Counted from the stretch's first letter, positions 1 to 10,704 are shown. The stretch is DNA of 64,000 nucleotides from Citrobacter sp. 18056 (GCA_902706235.1 CACSJR010000016.1:1-64000); one strand, 5' to 3'. The notes: generated by a model not told the origin, from the letters alone. Translations and numbers: made by a program.

Positions 1-3
1 ATT

Positions 4-123
4 TGCCTGGCGGCAACAGCGCGGTGGTCCCACCTGACCCCATGCCGAACTCAGAAGTGAAACGCCGTAGCGCCGATGGTAGTGTGGGGTCTCCCCATGC
101 GAGAGTAGGGAACTGCCAGGCAT
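4..123 (+). rRNA. rrf: 5S ribosomal RNA
   Basis: 120-nt 5S rRNA, nearly identical to the E. coli gene as I know it. It starts TGCCTGGCGGC and ends with the complementary TGCCAGGCAT, which close the terminal helix. It is the last rRNA of an operon whose 16S and 23S genes lie before the window. A tRNA-Asp gene follows, as in the E. coli rrnH operon. Confidence 0.97.
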
Positions 124-177
124 CAAATTAGCAAGTCAGACCGGGGCATAAAACCGGTTGTTGTAAAGAAATTCGGT

Positions 178-254
178 GGAGCGGTAGTTCAGTCGGTTAG
201 AATACCTGCCTGTCACGCAGGGGGTCGCGGGTTCGAGTCCCGTCCGTTCCGCCA
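178..254 (+). tRNA. aspU: tRNA-Asp (GUC), distal gene of the rRNA operon
   Basis: 77-nt cloverleaf with acceptor arms GGAGCGG and CCGTTCC, anticodon loop CTGTCAC (anticodon GTC), T loop GTTCGAGTCCC and an encoded CCA end. It is identical in sequence to the tRNA-Asp at 9610-9686. The position after 5S corresponds to aspU of rrnH. Confidence 0.97.
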
Positions 255-260
255 CTTATT

Positions 261-296
261 AAAAGCCCTGAGTAGATGCTCAGGGCTTTTTCTTTT
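261..296 (+). terminator. Rho-independent terminator of the rRNA operon
   Basis: Hairpin GCCCTGAG-tagatg-CTCAGGGC with A-rich 5' flank and a T-rich 3' tract, just after tRNA-Asp. Confidence 0.9.
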
Positions 297-418
297 GTCT
301 AAACCCATCCATTATTGCCATAATCGCAAAAATCCTCTGCGGTTTTGACTCTTTTTCTTCTCATCCGCACCCGCGATAATCCTCTGAAAGCACACATAAA
401 GTAATTCATGAGGAAGTT

Positions 419-1222
419 ATGACAATCCCTGTATTTGGTTTAGGTACATTCCGTCTTAAAGACGACGTAGTTATCGCATCAGTAAAAACGGCTCTCGAGC
501 TCGGTTATCGCGTTGTCGATACCGCCCAGATTTATGATAATGAAGCTGCAGTTGGTCAGGCGATCGCTGAAAGCGGTGTTTCACGAAGCGAATTGTTTAT
601 CACGACTAAGGTCTGGACTGAAAATCTGAGCAAAGATGCGCTGATCCCAAGCCTCAAAGAAAGTCTGAGAAAGCTTCGTACGGATTACGTGGATCTAACT
701 TTGATCCACTGGCCATCACCACAAGATGCTGTTTCTGTTGAAGAGTTTATGCAGGCGCTACTGGAAGCTAAGAAAAGTGGACTGACGCGTGAGATTGGTA
801 TTTCTAACTTCACCATCCCACTGATGGAAAAAGCGATTGCAGCGGTTGGGGCAGAAAATATTGCCACCAATCAGATTGAGCTCTCACCGTATCTGCAAAA
901 CCGAAACGTTGTTGAGTGGGCCAAAAAACAGGGCATTCACATCACTTCGTACATGACGCTGGCTTATGGTAAAGCGCTGAAAGATGAAGTTATTCAGGGG
1001 ATTGCAGACAAACACGGTGCGACACCTGCGCAGGTGATTCTGGCGTGGGCGATGGGAGAAGGCTATGCTGTGATCCCGTCATCAACTAAACGTGAGAACC
1101 TGGCGAGCAACCTGCTGGCACAAGATCTCAAGCTGGATGATGCTGACAGAGCGGCGATTGCTACCCTGGAATGCAACGATCGTCTGGTGAGCCCAGAAGG
1201 TCTGGCGCCGAACTGGGATTAA
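419..1222 (+). CDS. dkgB: 2,5-diketo-D-gluconate reductase B (aldo-keto reductase)
   Basis: Cytosolic NADPH-dependent aldo-keto reductase that reduces 2,5-diketo-D-gluconate and small aldehydes such as methylglyoxal. The 267-aa protein has the family's usual length. The expected catalytic tetrad is visible: Asp34, Tyr39 (in DTAQIYDN), Lys64 (TTKVW) and His97 (LIHWP). The C-terminal [10 protein letters not shown] matches the cofactor phosphate-binding loop. GAGGAAG just before the ATG is a clear ribosome-binding site. Gene order 5S-tRNA-Asp-dkgB-yafC matches E. coli. Identification is by recognition of the ortholog. Confidence 0.95.
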   Translation: MTIPVFGLGTFRLKDDVVIASVKTALELGYRVVDTAQIYDNEAAVGQAIAESGVSRSELFITTKVWTENLSKDALIPSLKESLRKLRTDYVDLTLIHWPSPQDAVSVEEFMQALLEAKKSGLTREIGISNFTIPLMEKAIAAVGAENIATNQIELSPYLQNRNVVEWAKKQGIHITSYMTLAYGKALKDEVIQGIADKHGATPAQVILAWAMGEGYAVIPSSTKRENLASNLLAQDLKLDDADRAAIATLECNDRLVSPEGLAPNWD

Positions 1223-1250
1223 TCAAAATGGGGGCATCATTGCCCCCAAT

Positions 1251-2147
1251 TTACTTTTTACGCTGAGCTTCGTGCTCGCTCAGAAAATCAATGAACGCCC
1301 GAATACGTGTGCTGACCGCCCGGTCACTGTAGTAGACGGCGCTAAACGGCATCTCCACCGGCAGTTTTTTATCGGCCATCAGCTCTACAAATTCCCCTCT
1401 GGCAATCTCGTTATCCACCATATAATCCGACAGGCAGGCGATACCATTGCCGCTTAGGCAAAGCTGTTTCAGCGTTTCGCCACTGTTAGACGATATCTCT
1501 GACGTTACCTCGTGCAACTGCCCATCACAGCAGGAAATTGGCCAGGTATTGAGTGACGTAGGCTCGGTGAATCCGAGACACTGATGTTGCTTCAGCTCTT
1601 CCACCGTTTCCGGTTTTCCGAAACGCTCCACGTAATCCGGTGAAGCGATGATTTTCCGGTAACTGGTAAACAGAGGCCGCGCACGCAGGCTGGAGTCTGT
1701 TAAGGTTCCAGCACGGATCGCCACATCAACCTTACGCTCAATGAGATTGATGAATGTTTCCGAAGAGACCAGAGATAACGTGATTTCAGGGTAACGCTCG
1801 CGAAAAGGCTTAATCAGCGGCATCAGATAATGGAGAATCACGGGCGTTGCCGCATCAATACGCAACAATCCACGTGGTGTATGTCGCGCTTCCATTAATT
1901 CATTTTCGGCAGCGGCCATCTCCTGCAAAACACCCTGCATACGGCGGAAATAGCGCTCACCTTCTTCAGTCAGGCTCAGCTGACGCGTAGTGCGATTCAA
2001 CAAGCTGACGCCCAGTTTTGACTCCAGCTTTTTGACGGCGCGGCTGACAGCTGAATTCGCCTGGCCAAGCTGCTCTGCAGCACGGCTAAAGCTGCCGCTT
2101 TCTACCACCGCAACAAAGATGGCAATTTCTTCGGATGTTGCTCTCAT
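1251..2147 (-). CDS. yafC: LysR-family transcriptional regulator YafC
   Basis: 298-aa LysR-type regulator. An N-terminal winged helix-turn-helix (about residues 1-60, [25 protein letters not shown]) is followed by a periplasmic-binding-protein-like effector domain. It is divergent from the MFS transporter at 2252, with only about 100 bp between the start codons. By the usual LysR logic it may control that transporter; this is inference, because in E. coli K-12 yafC lies next to yafD without the transporter. The inducer is unknown. Confidence 0.9.
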   Translation of the reverse strand: MRATSEEIAIFVAVVESGSFSRAAEQLGQANSAVSRAVKKLESKLGVSLLNRTTRQLSLTEEGERYFRRMQGVLQEMAAAENELMEARHTPRGLLRIDAATPVILHYLMPLIKPFRERYPEITLSLVSSETFINLIERKVDVAIRAGTLTDSSLRARPLFTSYRKIIASPDYVERFGKPETVEELKQHQCLGFTEPTSLNTWPISCCDGQLHEVTSEISSNSGETLKQLCLSGNGIACLSDYMVDNEIARGEFVELMADKKLPVEMPFSAVYYSDRAVSTRIRAFIDFLSEHEAQRKK

Positions 2148-2251
2148 TGTTGCACCACCTGCAAAATTCTATTGATATTTTGATCATTTTTGTTATTTAA
2201 ACACTGGCGCATACTTCGTGTCATCTTAATCCTGATGATACGGAGTAAATT

Positions 2252-3436
2252 ATGCCACTAGCGCTACTTGCCCTGACGATCAGTGCCTTTGCAATTGGCA
2301 CAACGGAGTTTGTCATAGTCGGCCTGGTCCCGACGATTGCTGAACAACTTTCTGTTTCTTTACCCTCTGCGGGACTGTTGGTGTCTATCTACGCCCTTGG
2401 CGTGGCGATTGGTGCACCGGTCCTCACCGCACTCACAGGCCGGATGCCACGCAAGCAGTTGCTGCTGGCGTTGATGGTGGTGTTTACCGCAGGTAATCTG
2501 CTGGCCTGGCAGGCACCGGGTTACGGTACGCTGGTGCTGGCGCGTTTGCTGACGGGTCTGGCGCATGGCGTGTTCTTCTCCATTGGGTCAACCATCGCAA
2601 CCAGCCTGGTGCCGAAAGAAAAAGCCGCTTCGGCCATCGCCATTATGTTTGGTGGGCTGACCGTAGCTCTGGTAACGGGTGTGCCATTGGGGACGGTTAT
2701 TGGCCAGCATTTCGGCTGGCGTGAAACTTTCCTGGCCGTCTCGTTGCTGGGGGTTATCGCCTTAATCAGCAGTTTTATTCTGGTGCCTAAAAATATTCCG
2801 CAGCGTGCGACCGCAACACTTCGCGAACAATTGCAGGTGCTGACTCATCCTCGCTTACTAATTATCTATGCGATAACTGCTCTGGGTTATGGTGGCGTCT
2901 TCACCGCCTTTACCTTCCTTGCACCAATGATGCAAAACCTGGCCGGTTTTTCACCAAACGCAGTAAGCTGGATCCTGTTGGGCTACGGTGTTTCGGTTGC
3001 TATTGGCAATATTTGGGGCGGTAAACTTGCCGATAAACATGGCGCAGTTCCGGCGCTAAAAATCATCTTCGCCGCGTTGATGATCCTGCTGTTGGTGTTC
3101 CAGTTCACGGCTTCGATGCAATATGCAGCACTTGCCACGGTATTAGTTATGGGGATTTTTGCCTTCGGCAACGTTCCTGGCCTGCAGGTGTACGTCGTAC
3201 AGAAAGCTGAACTGTACACACCTACCGCAGTTGATGTCGCCTCTGGTCTGAACATTGCGGCCTTTAACGTGGGCATTGCACTGGGATCGATCATTGGTGG
3301 TCAAACTGTAGAGCATTACGGCCTGGCACAGACACCGTGGATCGGCGCGGTTATCGTATTTGCCGCTTTCCTGTTAATCGGGCTCAGCGGACGTCTCGAT
3401 AAACCTGCAAAAGTGGCGCTTGCCCCGCGAACATAG
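2252..3436 (+). CDS. MFS exporter (DHA1, YdhP/AraJ-like)
   Basis: 394-aa inner-membrane protein with about 12 hydrophobic segments and no signal peptide. The N-terminus (MPLALLALTISAFAIGTTEF) and the loop GRMPRKQ are typical of drug:H+ antiporter-1 exporters of the YdhP/AraJ/PbuE group. The substrate is unknown. RBS GGAG lies shortly before the ATG. It is transcribed away from yafC, which probably regulates it. This gene is missing between yafC and yafD in E. coli K-12 as I remember it, so it is a lineage-specific gain here or a loss there. Confidence 0.88.
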   Translation: MPLALLALTISAFAIGTTEFVIVGLVPTIAEQLSVSLPSAGLLVSIYALGVAIGAPVLTALTGRMPRKQLLLALMVVFTAGNLLAWQAPGYGTLVLARLLTGLAHGVFFSIGSTIATSLVPKEKAASAIAIMFGGLTVALVTGVPLGTVIGQHFGWRETFLAVSLLGVIALISSFILVPKNIPQRATATLREQLQVLTHPRLLIIYAITALGYGGVFTAFTFLAPMMQNLAGFSPNAVSWILLGYGVSVAIGNIWGGKLADKHGAVPALKIIFAALMILLLVFQFTASMQYAALATVLVMGIFAFGNVPGLQVYVVQKAELYTPTAVDVASGLNIAAFNVGIALGSIIGGQTVEHYGLAQTPWIGAVIVFAAFLLIGLSGRLDKPAKVALAPRT

Positions 3437-3508
3437 TCCTTATTTGCTTACAGTCTGTGGCGTATCTTTCTGGAAAATAGCGTTGAAACTGTGAGCAAAA
3501 GTCCCTAT

Positions 3509-3550
3509 AACAGAAGAACCACACTGTGATGTCAGCGTGGTTTTTCTGTT
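3509..3550 (+). terminator. Terminator after the MFS gene
   Basis: Long hairpin with arms of about 17 bases, AACAGAAGAACCACACTG and CAGCGTGGTTTTTCTGTT, around the loop TGATGT. The descending arm contains a run of five T. It separates the transporter from yafD. Confidence 0.7.
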
Positions 3551-3555
3551 ATTGA

Positions 3556-4371
<816 letters not shown>

Positions 4372-4454
4372 AGGTAAGTCAGGTCTGCCGTGGGGCAGGC
4401 CTGTGCACGTAAGGTGCTGCCCTTTCATCATTCAATCAACCGAAGGACAATACA

Positions 4455-5225
4455 ATGACAACGCAATCTCACCACAACAATGTCGATAAACAGTTTGGCT
4501 CCCAGGCAAGTGCCTATTTAACCAGCGCGGTACATTCAACAGGGCGTGATTTGCAGCGTCTGGGCGAGCGACTGAGCGCATTCCCGCAGGCAAAAGTGCT
4601 GGATCTCGGCTGTGGGGCAGGGCATGCGAGTTTCGTCGCCGCCGCGCACGTTGCACAGGTAACGGCTTACGACTTGTCAGCACAAATGCTCGAAGTGGTG
4701 AAACAGGCGGCGAAGGACAAAGGACTGAACAACATCACGACGTCACAGGGTTATGCGGAAATTTTGCCCTTTGACGACGCCTCTTACGATGTGGTGATCA
4801 GCCGTTATTCCGCGCATCACTGGCATGACGTGGGGCAGGCGATGCGCGAAATCAAACGCGTACTGAAGCCGGGTGGCGTATTCATCATCATGGACATCAT
4901 GTCTCCCGGCCATCCGTTGAGAGACGTCTGGTTGCAGACCGTTGAAGCATTGCGTGACACCTCACATGTGCGTAATTACTCGAGCGGGGAGTGGTTCTCA
5001 ATGATCAACGAGGCCGGGCTGATTACCGATAGCTTGATTACAGACCGTTTACCGCTGGAATACAGCTCCTGGGTAGCGCGCATGCGGACGCCAGAGGCTT
5101 TGTGTGCCGCTATTCGTCTGTATCAGGAAAGTGCGTCTCAGGAAGTGAAGGAGTATTTTGAGCTGCAGGAGGAGGGGTCGTTTACCAGCGACACCATCAT
5201 GGCCGAGGCGCATAAAGCCGTATAA
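4455..5225 (+). CDS. yafE: SAM-dependent methyltransferase YafE
   Basis: 256-aa class I methyltransferase of the UbiE/COQ5-like (Methyltransf_11) group. Motif I VLDLGCGAGHAS binds S-adenosylmethionine; DLSAQMLEVVK and VLKPGGVFIIMDI give the later motifs. The substrate is unknown. AAGGAC precedes the ATG. A strong terminator follows immediately. The E. coli K-12 annotation is shorter at the N-terminus; here the full domain is present. Confidence 0.92.
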   Translation: MTTQSHHNNVDKQFGSQASAYLTSAVHSTGRDLQRLGERLSAFPQAKVLDLGCGAGHASFVAAAHVAQVTAYDLSAQMLEVVKQAAKDKGLNNITTSQGYAEILPFDDASYDVVISRYSAHHWHDVGQAMREIKRVLKPGGVFIIMDIMSPGHPLRDVWLQTVEALRDTSHVRNYSSGEWFSMINEAGLITDSLITDRLPLEYSSWVARMRTPEALCAAIRLYQESASQEVKEYFELQEEGSFTSDTIMAEAHKAV

Positions 5226-5233
5226 ATAAAAAA

Positions 5234-5259
5234 GCACCGAGGGAATCGGTGCTTTTTTT
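5234..5259 (+). terminator. Terminator of yafD-yafE
   Basis: GCACCGA-gggaa-TCGGTGC followed by seven T. The A-run before it makes it potentially bidirectional, so it could also stop mltD transcripts arriving from the other strand. Confidence 0.92.
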
Positions 5260-5272
5260 CTGGACTGGTTTA

Positions 5273-6637
5273 TCAGGAATCGGGTCTGTCGCTGTTTTTA
5301 ACAAATAGCGTCAGCTGATCACCCGGCTTCAGGTTGTCGGTATCATCGTTCCAGCGCACAACATCATTGATGTTCACGCCGTGACGCTTAGCGATACTCG
5401 ACAGCGAATCTCCTTTGCGAACGCGATATGTAATGCTATCGCTGTTTTTCGCGAGACGAGATGCACTGCTACCTGCGCCTACGGTCAGGTTCTGACCCAC
5501 TTTAAGGTGCGCGCCGCGCAGTGAATTCCACTGCTGCAGATCTTTCGATGTCACGCCAAGGCGTGCCGCAATACCCGAAAGGGTGTCACCTGAACGTACC
5601 CTATAGCTACGGCTGGTCATCGGTGAATTATCGGCCACCAGAGTCGGCTGAACCGCGGCGATATCGCCAGAGGCCAGAGACTCACGTAACTGGTCGGCAT
5701 GCTTTTGCGGAACCATCACATACTTTGGTCCGCTGGCTCCAAGGGTAGAACCCTTAACGCCCGCATTAAACGCCTTCAGCTTGGTGACTGAAATACCGGC
5801 CATATCCGCCACTTGCTTCACGTCAACAGGGCTATCCAGTCGAACGCGAGCCAGTGCACGACTTTCATCTGCCGTCGGCAGCTGAACGCCATAGCGTTTG
5901 CTGTTCTTGAGAATATCGCTCAAGGCCAGCATCTTAGGCACGTAAATCTTTGTTTCCTGAGGTAATGACAGCGACCAAAAATCGGTAGGTTTGCCCCGCG
6001 ATTTGTTCGCTTTCATTGCCTTCATCACACGACCTTCGCCGCTGTTATACGCTGCGACCGTTAACAACCAGTCGCCGTCAAACATCTTATTCAGACGCTG
6101 CATCATATCGAGTGCTGCCGTAGTAGAAGCAACAACATCGCGACGCGCGTCATATGCGCGGGTCTGTTTTAAACCATAATTGCGCCCTGTGCTCGGAATG
6201 ATCTGCCAGATGCCTGCGGCATTGGCGCCAGACGTTGCATGGGGGTCAAAAGCGCTCTCCACTATGGGTAGTAGTACCAGTTCCATAGGCATGTTACGTT
6301 TCTTAACTTGCCCTGCTATCCAGTACATATACGGCTCTGCCCGTAAAGTTACATCGTGGAGATAGCTCTTATTACGTAAATACTTTTGTCTCTGTTCGCG
6401 AATCCGGCCATTATCCGGAATTCCCATCTTTAGCTCGCCGCCAATAGAAGCCCACAAGTCCTGATCCTGCGCATAAAATGTTCCATCGTCCATCCATCGC
6501 GCTTGACTTGCAAACTTCCCTGCTTCCCCTTGACTAGCCGCAGAAAGGCTCTGTGCATGCTGTTGTACGTTACCATCTCGATTGGCCTGGCAACCCACTA
6601 GCAGGACAGAGGCGAGTAATATCGCTCGTGCCTTCAT
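5273..6637 (-). CDS. mltD: Membrane-bound lytic murein transglycosylase D
   Basis: Outer-membrane lipoprotein that cleaves peptidoglycan glycan strands to 1,6-anhydro-muropeptides. From ATG 6637 it is 454 aa with lipobox LLVGC. The SLT domain carries the catalytic Glu in LPIVESAFDPHATS and the motif AAGIWQIIPSTG. Two C-terminal LysM domains (YRVRSGDTLSGIAARLG and YRVRKGDSLSSIAKRHG) bind peptidoglycan. An in-frame ATG four codons upstream exists, but the ortholog starts at MKARAILLA. gloB lies upstream on the same strand. Confidence 0.95.
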   Translation of the reverse strand: MKARAILLASVLLVGCQANRDGNVQQHAQSLSAASQGEAGKFASQARWMDDGTFYAQDQDLWASIGGELKMGIPDNGRIREQRQKYLRNKSYLHDVTLRAEPYMYWIAGQVKKRNMPMELVLLPIVESAFDPHATSGANAAGIWQIIPSTGRNYGLKQTRAYDARRDVVASTTAALDMMQRLNKMFDGDWLLTVAAYNSGEGRVMKAMKANKSRGKPTDFWSLSLPQETKIYVPKMLALSDILKNSKRYGVQLPTADESRALARVRLDSPVDVKQVADMAGISVTKLKAFNAGVKGSTLGASGPKYVMVPQKHADQLRESLASGDIAAVQPTLVADNSPMTSRSYRVRSGDTLSGIAARLGVTSKDLQQWNSLRGAHLKVGQNLTVGAGSSASRLAKNSDSITYRVRKGDSLSSIAKRHGVNINDVVRWNDDTDNLKPGDQLTLFVKNSDRPDS

Positions 6638-6709
6638 GTGTGTGGTCAATAGTTGCTTAAAAGACGAGCAATCATAACGGCGAAAAAATTAAAAGGCAAC
6701 CCTGGGTAC

Positions 6710-7465
6710 TTAGAAGTTATCTTTCTTTGACCTTAACCATGCAAAACGCTGCTCAGGTTGTTGCAAATTTGTTTCTTTGGAAATTTCTTCAATTAAATCA
6801 TGGTCATCTGTCCTCAGGAATACATTACTTCGACGCTCATTTTTCAGAATTACGGGTAGTGTTTTTTGCTTTTTTGCACGTAACTCATTCACTTCTTTAT
6901 AGTATTCGTTTATCGCCCGATCATGGGGTAGAACACTCAATGCAAACTTAACGTTTGCTAATGTATATTCATGGGCGCAACACACCACTGTATGGTCTGG
7001 AAGTGCCTGTAATTTCTGAAGTGACTGATACATCTGCTCTGGAGAGCCTTCAAAGAGGCGTCCACATCCCCCGGAAAACAGCGTGTCGCCAGAAAAAAGG
7101 TAAGGGTCGCTAAAGAAACACACGTGGCCTAAGGTATGCCCTGGAGTCGCAATTACAGAAAATTCGCATCCCAAAACATCGACCGTATCACCTTCTTTAA
7201 CGATATGGGTGGCCCCTTTATCTTGTGTCTCTTGCGGACCATACACCACAAGTCCCGGGAATTTTTGCGTCAGTTCTTTCACACCGCCAACGTGATCGTG
7301 GTGGTGATGAGTCAATAAAATGGCCTGCGGCTGCCAATTGTTTTCAGCAATCGCAGCAAGGATTGGCGCCGCTTCGCCAGGGTCGACAATCAAACACTTG
7401 CCATCGTCCTGACTCAGCACCCAGATGTAGTTGTCCTGAAATGCGGGAATACTGTTAAGATTCAT
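6710..7465 (-). CDS. gloB: Hydroxyacylglutathione hydrolase (glyoxalase II)
   Basis: Cytosolic metallo-beta-lactamase-fold enzyme that hydrolyses S-D-lactoylglutathione to D-lactate and glutathione, the second step of methylglyoxal detoxification. The binuclear metal motif [10 protein letters not shown] and later ligands ([23 protein letters not shown]) are all visible. Length is 251 aa, as in E. coli. It is divergent from yafS, with the two starts about 33 bp apart. Confidence 0.97.
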   Translation of the reverse strand: MNLNSIPAFQDNYIWVLSQDDGKCLIVDPGEAAPILAAIAENNWQPQAILLTHHHHDHVGGVKELTQKFPGLVVYGPQETQDKGATHIVKEGDTVDVLGCEFSVIATPGHTLGHVCFFSDPYLFSGDTLFSGGCGRLFEGSPEQMYQSLQKLQALPDHTVVCCAHEYTLANVKFALSVLPHDRAINEYYKEVNELRAKKQKTLPVILKNERRSNVFLRTDDHDLIEEISKETNLQQPEQRFAWLRSKKDNF

Positions 7466-7498
7466 TGATTACCTCTCATAATGTTGCGGAAGGTTGTG

Positions 7499-8221
7499 AT
7501 GAAACCGGCAAGGATACCTCTGACAGTTACGGCGCCAAACCACTGGGCGGAAATGCCCTGGGGTGAATACTATCGTGAAGCGCTGGAACAACAGTTAAAG
7601 CCGTGGATGGCGAAACTTTATGGGTTTCATCTGCTTAAAATCGGCAATTTGAGCGCGGAAATCAATACCGATGCGTGCGCAATCTCCCATCAGGTCAACG
7701 TATCGCTCGATGGTGACCCGATGCAGGTGAAGGCCGACCCGCTACATTTACCGTTTGCCGAAAAGTCGGTTGATGCCTGTTTACTGGCGCACACTTTGCC
7801 CTGGTGTCAGGACCCGCACAGTTTGCTGCGAGAAGCCGATCGTGTTTTGATTGATGACGGCTGGCTCATATTGACGGCATTCAACCCGGTCAGTCTGATG
7901 GGGTTACGTAAGATGGTGCCGGTTCTGCGCAACCGCATGCCTTATAATAGCCGGATGTTTAGCCTGATGCGTCAGCTCGACTGGTTGGGAGTACTCAATT
8001 TTGAAGTGCTACATCAGAGCCGCTTTCAGGTATTGCCCTGGACCCGCCAGGGCGGGCGGATCCTGAGCACGCATGTGCCCGCATTAGGCTGTTTACAGGT
8101 GATTGTTGCACGTAAAAGAACGGTGCCGCTGACGCTCAACCCAGCGCGGCAAAGCAAATCCAGGAACCCGATGCGTCAGACGGTCGGCGCCACGCGCCAG
8201 TATCGGAAACCGCAAGATTAA
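7499..8221 (+). CDS. yafS: Methyltransferase-like protein YafS
   Basis: 240-aa protein of the SAM-dependent methyltransferase superfamily (Methyltransf_11-like); [22 protein letters not shown] resembles the region after motif II. A glycine-rich motif I is not obvious, so activity is uncertain. ATG 7499 ([10 protein letters not shown]) is preferred over the upstream ATG at 7481, because GGAAGG lies at proper distance and it matches the E. coli N-terminus. The stop overlaps the end of the convergent rnhA by a few bases. Confidence 0.92.
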   Translation: MKPARIPLTVTAPNHWAEMPWGEYYREALEQQLKPWMAKLYGFHLLKIGNLSAEINTDACAISHQVNVSLDGDPMQVKADPLHLPFAEKSVDACLLAHTLPWCQDPHSLLREADRVLIDDGWLILTAFNPVSLMGLRKMVPVLRNRMPYNSRMFSLMRQLDWLGVLNFEVLHQSRFQVLPWTRQGGRILSTHVPALGCLQVIVARKRTVPLTLNPARQSKSRNPMRQTVGATRQYRKPQD

Positions 8222-8685
8222 CTTTCCGGTTTGTAACCTGTATCTGCCTGCGTCGGGCTCATAGCTGCTGCGCGGGCAAGTTCATCACAGCGTTCGTTTT
8301 CTGGATGGCCAGAATGACCTTTTACCCATTCCCACTGAATTTTATGCTGGCTGAGCGCGGCGTCGAGACGCTGCCAGAGGTCGACATTCTTCACCGGCTT
8401 TTTGTCTGCCGTTTTCCAGCCGCGTTTTTTCCAGTTGTGGATCCACTGGGTAATCCCCTGGCGAACGTACTGGCTGTCGGTGCTGAGGGTGATTTCACAA
8501 TGCTCTTTCAGCGCTTCAAGTGCCACAATGGCGGCCATCAACTCCATACGGTTGTTGGTAGTCAGGTAATAACCTTCATTAAAGGTTTTCTCATGCTGAC
8601 GAAAGCGTAAAATTGCGCCGTAGCCGCCAGGGCCTGGGTTACCGAGGCAAGAACCATCGGTGAAAATTTCTACCTGTTTAAGCAT
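8218..8685 (-). CDS. rnhA: Ribonuclease HI
   Basis: 155-aa endonuclease that degrades the RNA strand of RNA:DNA hybrids. Active-site carboxylates are in place: Asp10 in [10 protein letters not shown], Glu48 in NNRMELMAA, Asp70 in LSTDSQYV, and Asp134 near ENERCDELA. The frame is open upstream to 8796, but ATG 8685 ([11 protein letters not shown]) gives the conserved N-terminus and length. It is divergent from dnaQ with 64 bp between starts, so the two promoters overlap as in E. coli. Confidence 0.97.
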   Translation of the reverse strand: MLKQVEIFTDGSCLGNPGPGGYGAILRFRQHEKTFNEGYYLTTNNRMELMAAIVALEALKEHCEITLSTDSQYVRQGITQWIHNWKKRGWKTADKKPVKNVDLWQRLDAALSQHKIQWEWVKGHSGHPENERCDELARAAAMSPTQADTGYKPES

Positions 8686-8749
8686 CTCTGGTAGACTTCC
8701 TTTAATTGAAATCGACACGAAAACGGTAAGTCTGACATAAATGAACGAT

Positions 8750-9481
8750 ATGAGCACTGCAATTACCCGACAGATCGTCCTCGATACGGAAACCACTGGT
8801 ATGAACCAGATCGGTGCGCATTACGAAGGGCACAAGATCATTGAAATCGGTGCGGTCGAGGTGATCAACCGTCGTTTAACGGGTAACAACTTCCACGTTT
8901 ATCTCAAACCTGACCGCCTGGTCGATCCGGAAGCATTCGGCGTTCACGGGATTGCCGATGAGTTCCTGCTCGACAAACCCACCTTCGCCGACATTGCCGA
9001 CGAGTTTATCGAATACATTCAGGGCGCAGAGTTGGTCATCCATAACGCATCGTTCGATATCGGCTTTATGGACTACGAGTTTGCCAAACTCAACCGTGGC
9101 ATTGCCAGGACCAACACTTTCTGCAAAGTCACCGACAGCCTCGCGCTGGCGCGTAAAATGTTCCCCGGCAAGCGTAACAGTCTCGATGCGTTGTGCTCGC
9201 GCTATGAAATAGACAACAGTAAACGTACGCTACACGGCGCATTGCTCGATAGCCAGATTCTGGCCGACGTCTATTTGCTGATGACTGGCGGACAAACGTC
9301 GATGAAGTTTGCGATGGAAGGGGACAACCAGCAGCAGGGTAATGACTCTGGAATTCAGCGCATTGTGCGTGGAGCCAGCGTATTACGCGTGATTTCCGCC
9401 AGTGAAGAAGAGTTAGCGGCCCACGAATCGCGCCTCGACCTGGTGCAAAAGAAAGGCGGAAGCTGTCTCTGGCGCGCCTGA
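8750..9481 (+). CDS. dnaQ: DNA polymerase III epsilon subunit (proofreading exonuclease)
   Basis: 243-aa 3'-5' exonuclease of the replicative polymerase. The DEDDh core is visible: VLDTETTGM (Exo I), [14 protein letters not shown] (Exo II), [16 protein letters not shown] (Exo III, His-Asp). The C-terminal [15 protein letters not shown] anchors it to the alpha subunit. ATG 8750 ([10 protein letters not shown]) matches the known start; an ATG three codons upstream is possible. It is the last core gene before the aspV-type tRNA. Confidence 0.97.
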   Translation: MSTAITRQIVLDTETTGMNQIGAHYEGHKIIEIGAVEVINRRLTGNNFHVYLKPDRLVDPEAFGVHGIADEFLLDKPTFADIADEFIEYIQGAELVIHNASFDIGFMDYEFAKLNRGIARTNTFCKVTDSLALARKMFPGKRNSLDALCSRYEIDNSKRTLHGALLDSQILADVYLLMTGGQTSMKFAMEGDNQQQGNDSGIQRIVRGASVLRVISASEEELAAHESRLDLVQKKGGSCLWRA

Positions 9482-9556
9482 AACCCGTAAACACGTGCTG
9501 AAAAGCAGCATGTGGGCGATTTTTGCAGCAACTGATTCAAAACTTAAGAAAAAGCG

Positions 9557-9585
9557 TTGACGCAGGATCGGGGAATCCGTAATAT
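9557..9585 (+). promoter_or_regulatory. Sigma-70 promoter of tRNA-Asp (aspV)
   Basis: TTGACG (9557-9562) and TAATAT (9580-9585) with a 17-bp spacer. The tRNA starts 25 bp after the -10 box. Confidence 0.85.
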
Positions 9586-9609
9586 TCGCCTCGTTCCCAA
9601 GGGAACAGT

Positions 9610-9686
9610 GGAGCGGTAGTTCAGTCGGTTAGAATACCTGCCTGTCACGCAGGGGGTCGCGGGTTCGAGTCCCGTCCGTTCCGCCA
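9610..9686 (+). tRNA. aspV: tRNA-Asp (GUC), island attachment locus
   Basis: 77-nt tRNA identical to the copy at 178-254, with encoded CCA. It follows dnaQ as aspV does in E. coli. Everything after it in this window is accessory, so it is the probable insertion site of the island. I did not find a second copy of its 3' end farther on, so the right attachment site must lie outside. Confidence 0.96.
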
Positions 9687-9693
9687 CTATTCA

Positions 9694-9726
9694 GGGCCAT
9701 GTTATTGATTAACATGGCCCTTTTTT
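9694..9726 (+). terminator. Terminator of aspV
   Basis: Perfect 11-bp stem GGGCCATGTTA / TAACATGGCCC with loop TTGAT and a run of six T. Confidence 0.93.
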
Positions 9727-9831
9727 ATGTCTGTAATTTTCGGTATGCCATCCAGTATGCCATCGTGCTTTGGCTTGTGTCGCTCCAGATTGATGTTAAT
9801 CGGACGTCTTCAGATTTTTCAATTTTCAGCA

Positions 9832-10680
9832 CTACAACGCAGCCAGCATCCCCGGATAGTGTTTCGCCACAATTTCATTCATCCTGTCAGTCAGGTCCAA
9901 TCGTTTAAAAGTAATGTGTCCTGAACCCTTCTGAAAATAGCGTATCGAAAAGTAGTCATCTTCAAACACCTCCGATGTTCGTTGCGCATCAATATGCCGA
10001 TCCAGCCTGACCCCGAGATCATTGCGATTTTCTGGTACTGGTTTGCCGTCCAGCAGATTCAGCATACGTTCCAGATCTGCGAGCTGATCGCGCCGCTTTC
10101 CCCAATTGAGCCGGAAACCCCATTGACTGTGATTCACCAAACCGTTGATGATGATTTTCTTCCCAAACCGGCATGGTGAGTTACTTTTATAATCCCAGCT
10201 CAGGCTTTTGAAGACATTGATGACCCCACGTTCAAATACTTCATGTTTGCTACTGTGCAGCGATTTGAAGGTACTGAGTATGTTTTCTACACTGACAGCA
10301 GGAATATCATCGTTTTCCAGGCTGTTGTTCCACTGGTCACGCGCCTGAGCGTCCATCAGGCTCAGCATTCCGGATTTCTTCATCAGATCACGCCAGATAC
10401 TGCGGTCGAGATTGCAGGTAATGGCCTTCATGGCGATTTCTTCTTTCTCCATCAGCCAGCAACCGCATCGGAAGTCCTGGCGCATTGCCCAGTCCAGGGC
10501 TGTTTTACCTCCGATGCTGCTGGTGAGTGTAGAGATCCCTGCAAGCTGGTGAATCATTTCCCTGATTCGCTCCAGCGCAACGTTACGTCCGGTGACAACG
10601 CGTTCAATATTGGTTGAACTAATCAGCTCAGTATGGTCTGTGAGAACTTCAGGATTTTGGCTGGTTTGTAATTCCATCAT
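9832..10680 (-). CDS. DUF4942 domain protein
   Basis: 282-aa protein of the DUF4942 family, usually the distal gene of CbtA/CbeA clusters in CP4-like elements. No catalytic motif is evident; the N-terminal part has a helical stretch and the middle contains YKSNSPCRFGKKIIINGLV, well conserved in this family as I remember it. AAGGAC lies 8 bp before ATG 10680; a second ATG follows directly. It is separated from the upstream gene by 181 bp containing a hairpin, so it may have its own expression control. Function unknown. Family recognition is from memory. Confidence 0.82.
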   Translation of the reverse strand: MMELQTSQNPEVLTDHTELISSTNIERVVTGRNVALERIREMIHQLAGISTLTSSIGGKTALDWAMRQDFRCGCWLMEKEEIAMKAITCNLDRSIWRDLMKKSGMLSLMDAQARDQWNNSLENDDIPAVSVENILSTFKSLHSSKHEVFERGVINVFKSLSWDYKSNSPCRFGKKIIINGLVNHSQWGFRLNWGKRRDQLADLERMLNLLDGKPVPENRNDLGVRLDRHIDAQRTSEVFEDDYFSIRYFQKGSGHITFKRLDLTDRMNEIVAKHYPGMLAAL

Positions 10681-10704
10681 TGGGTATGTCCTTTATATAA
10701 AGCA

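Noticed and set aside
9727-9924. Overlapping plus-strand ORFs after aspV
   Set aside because: They start inside the tRNA terminator region and run antisense to the DUF4942 gene, without ribosome-binding sites or family resemblance.
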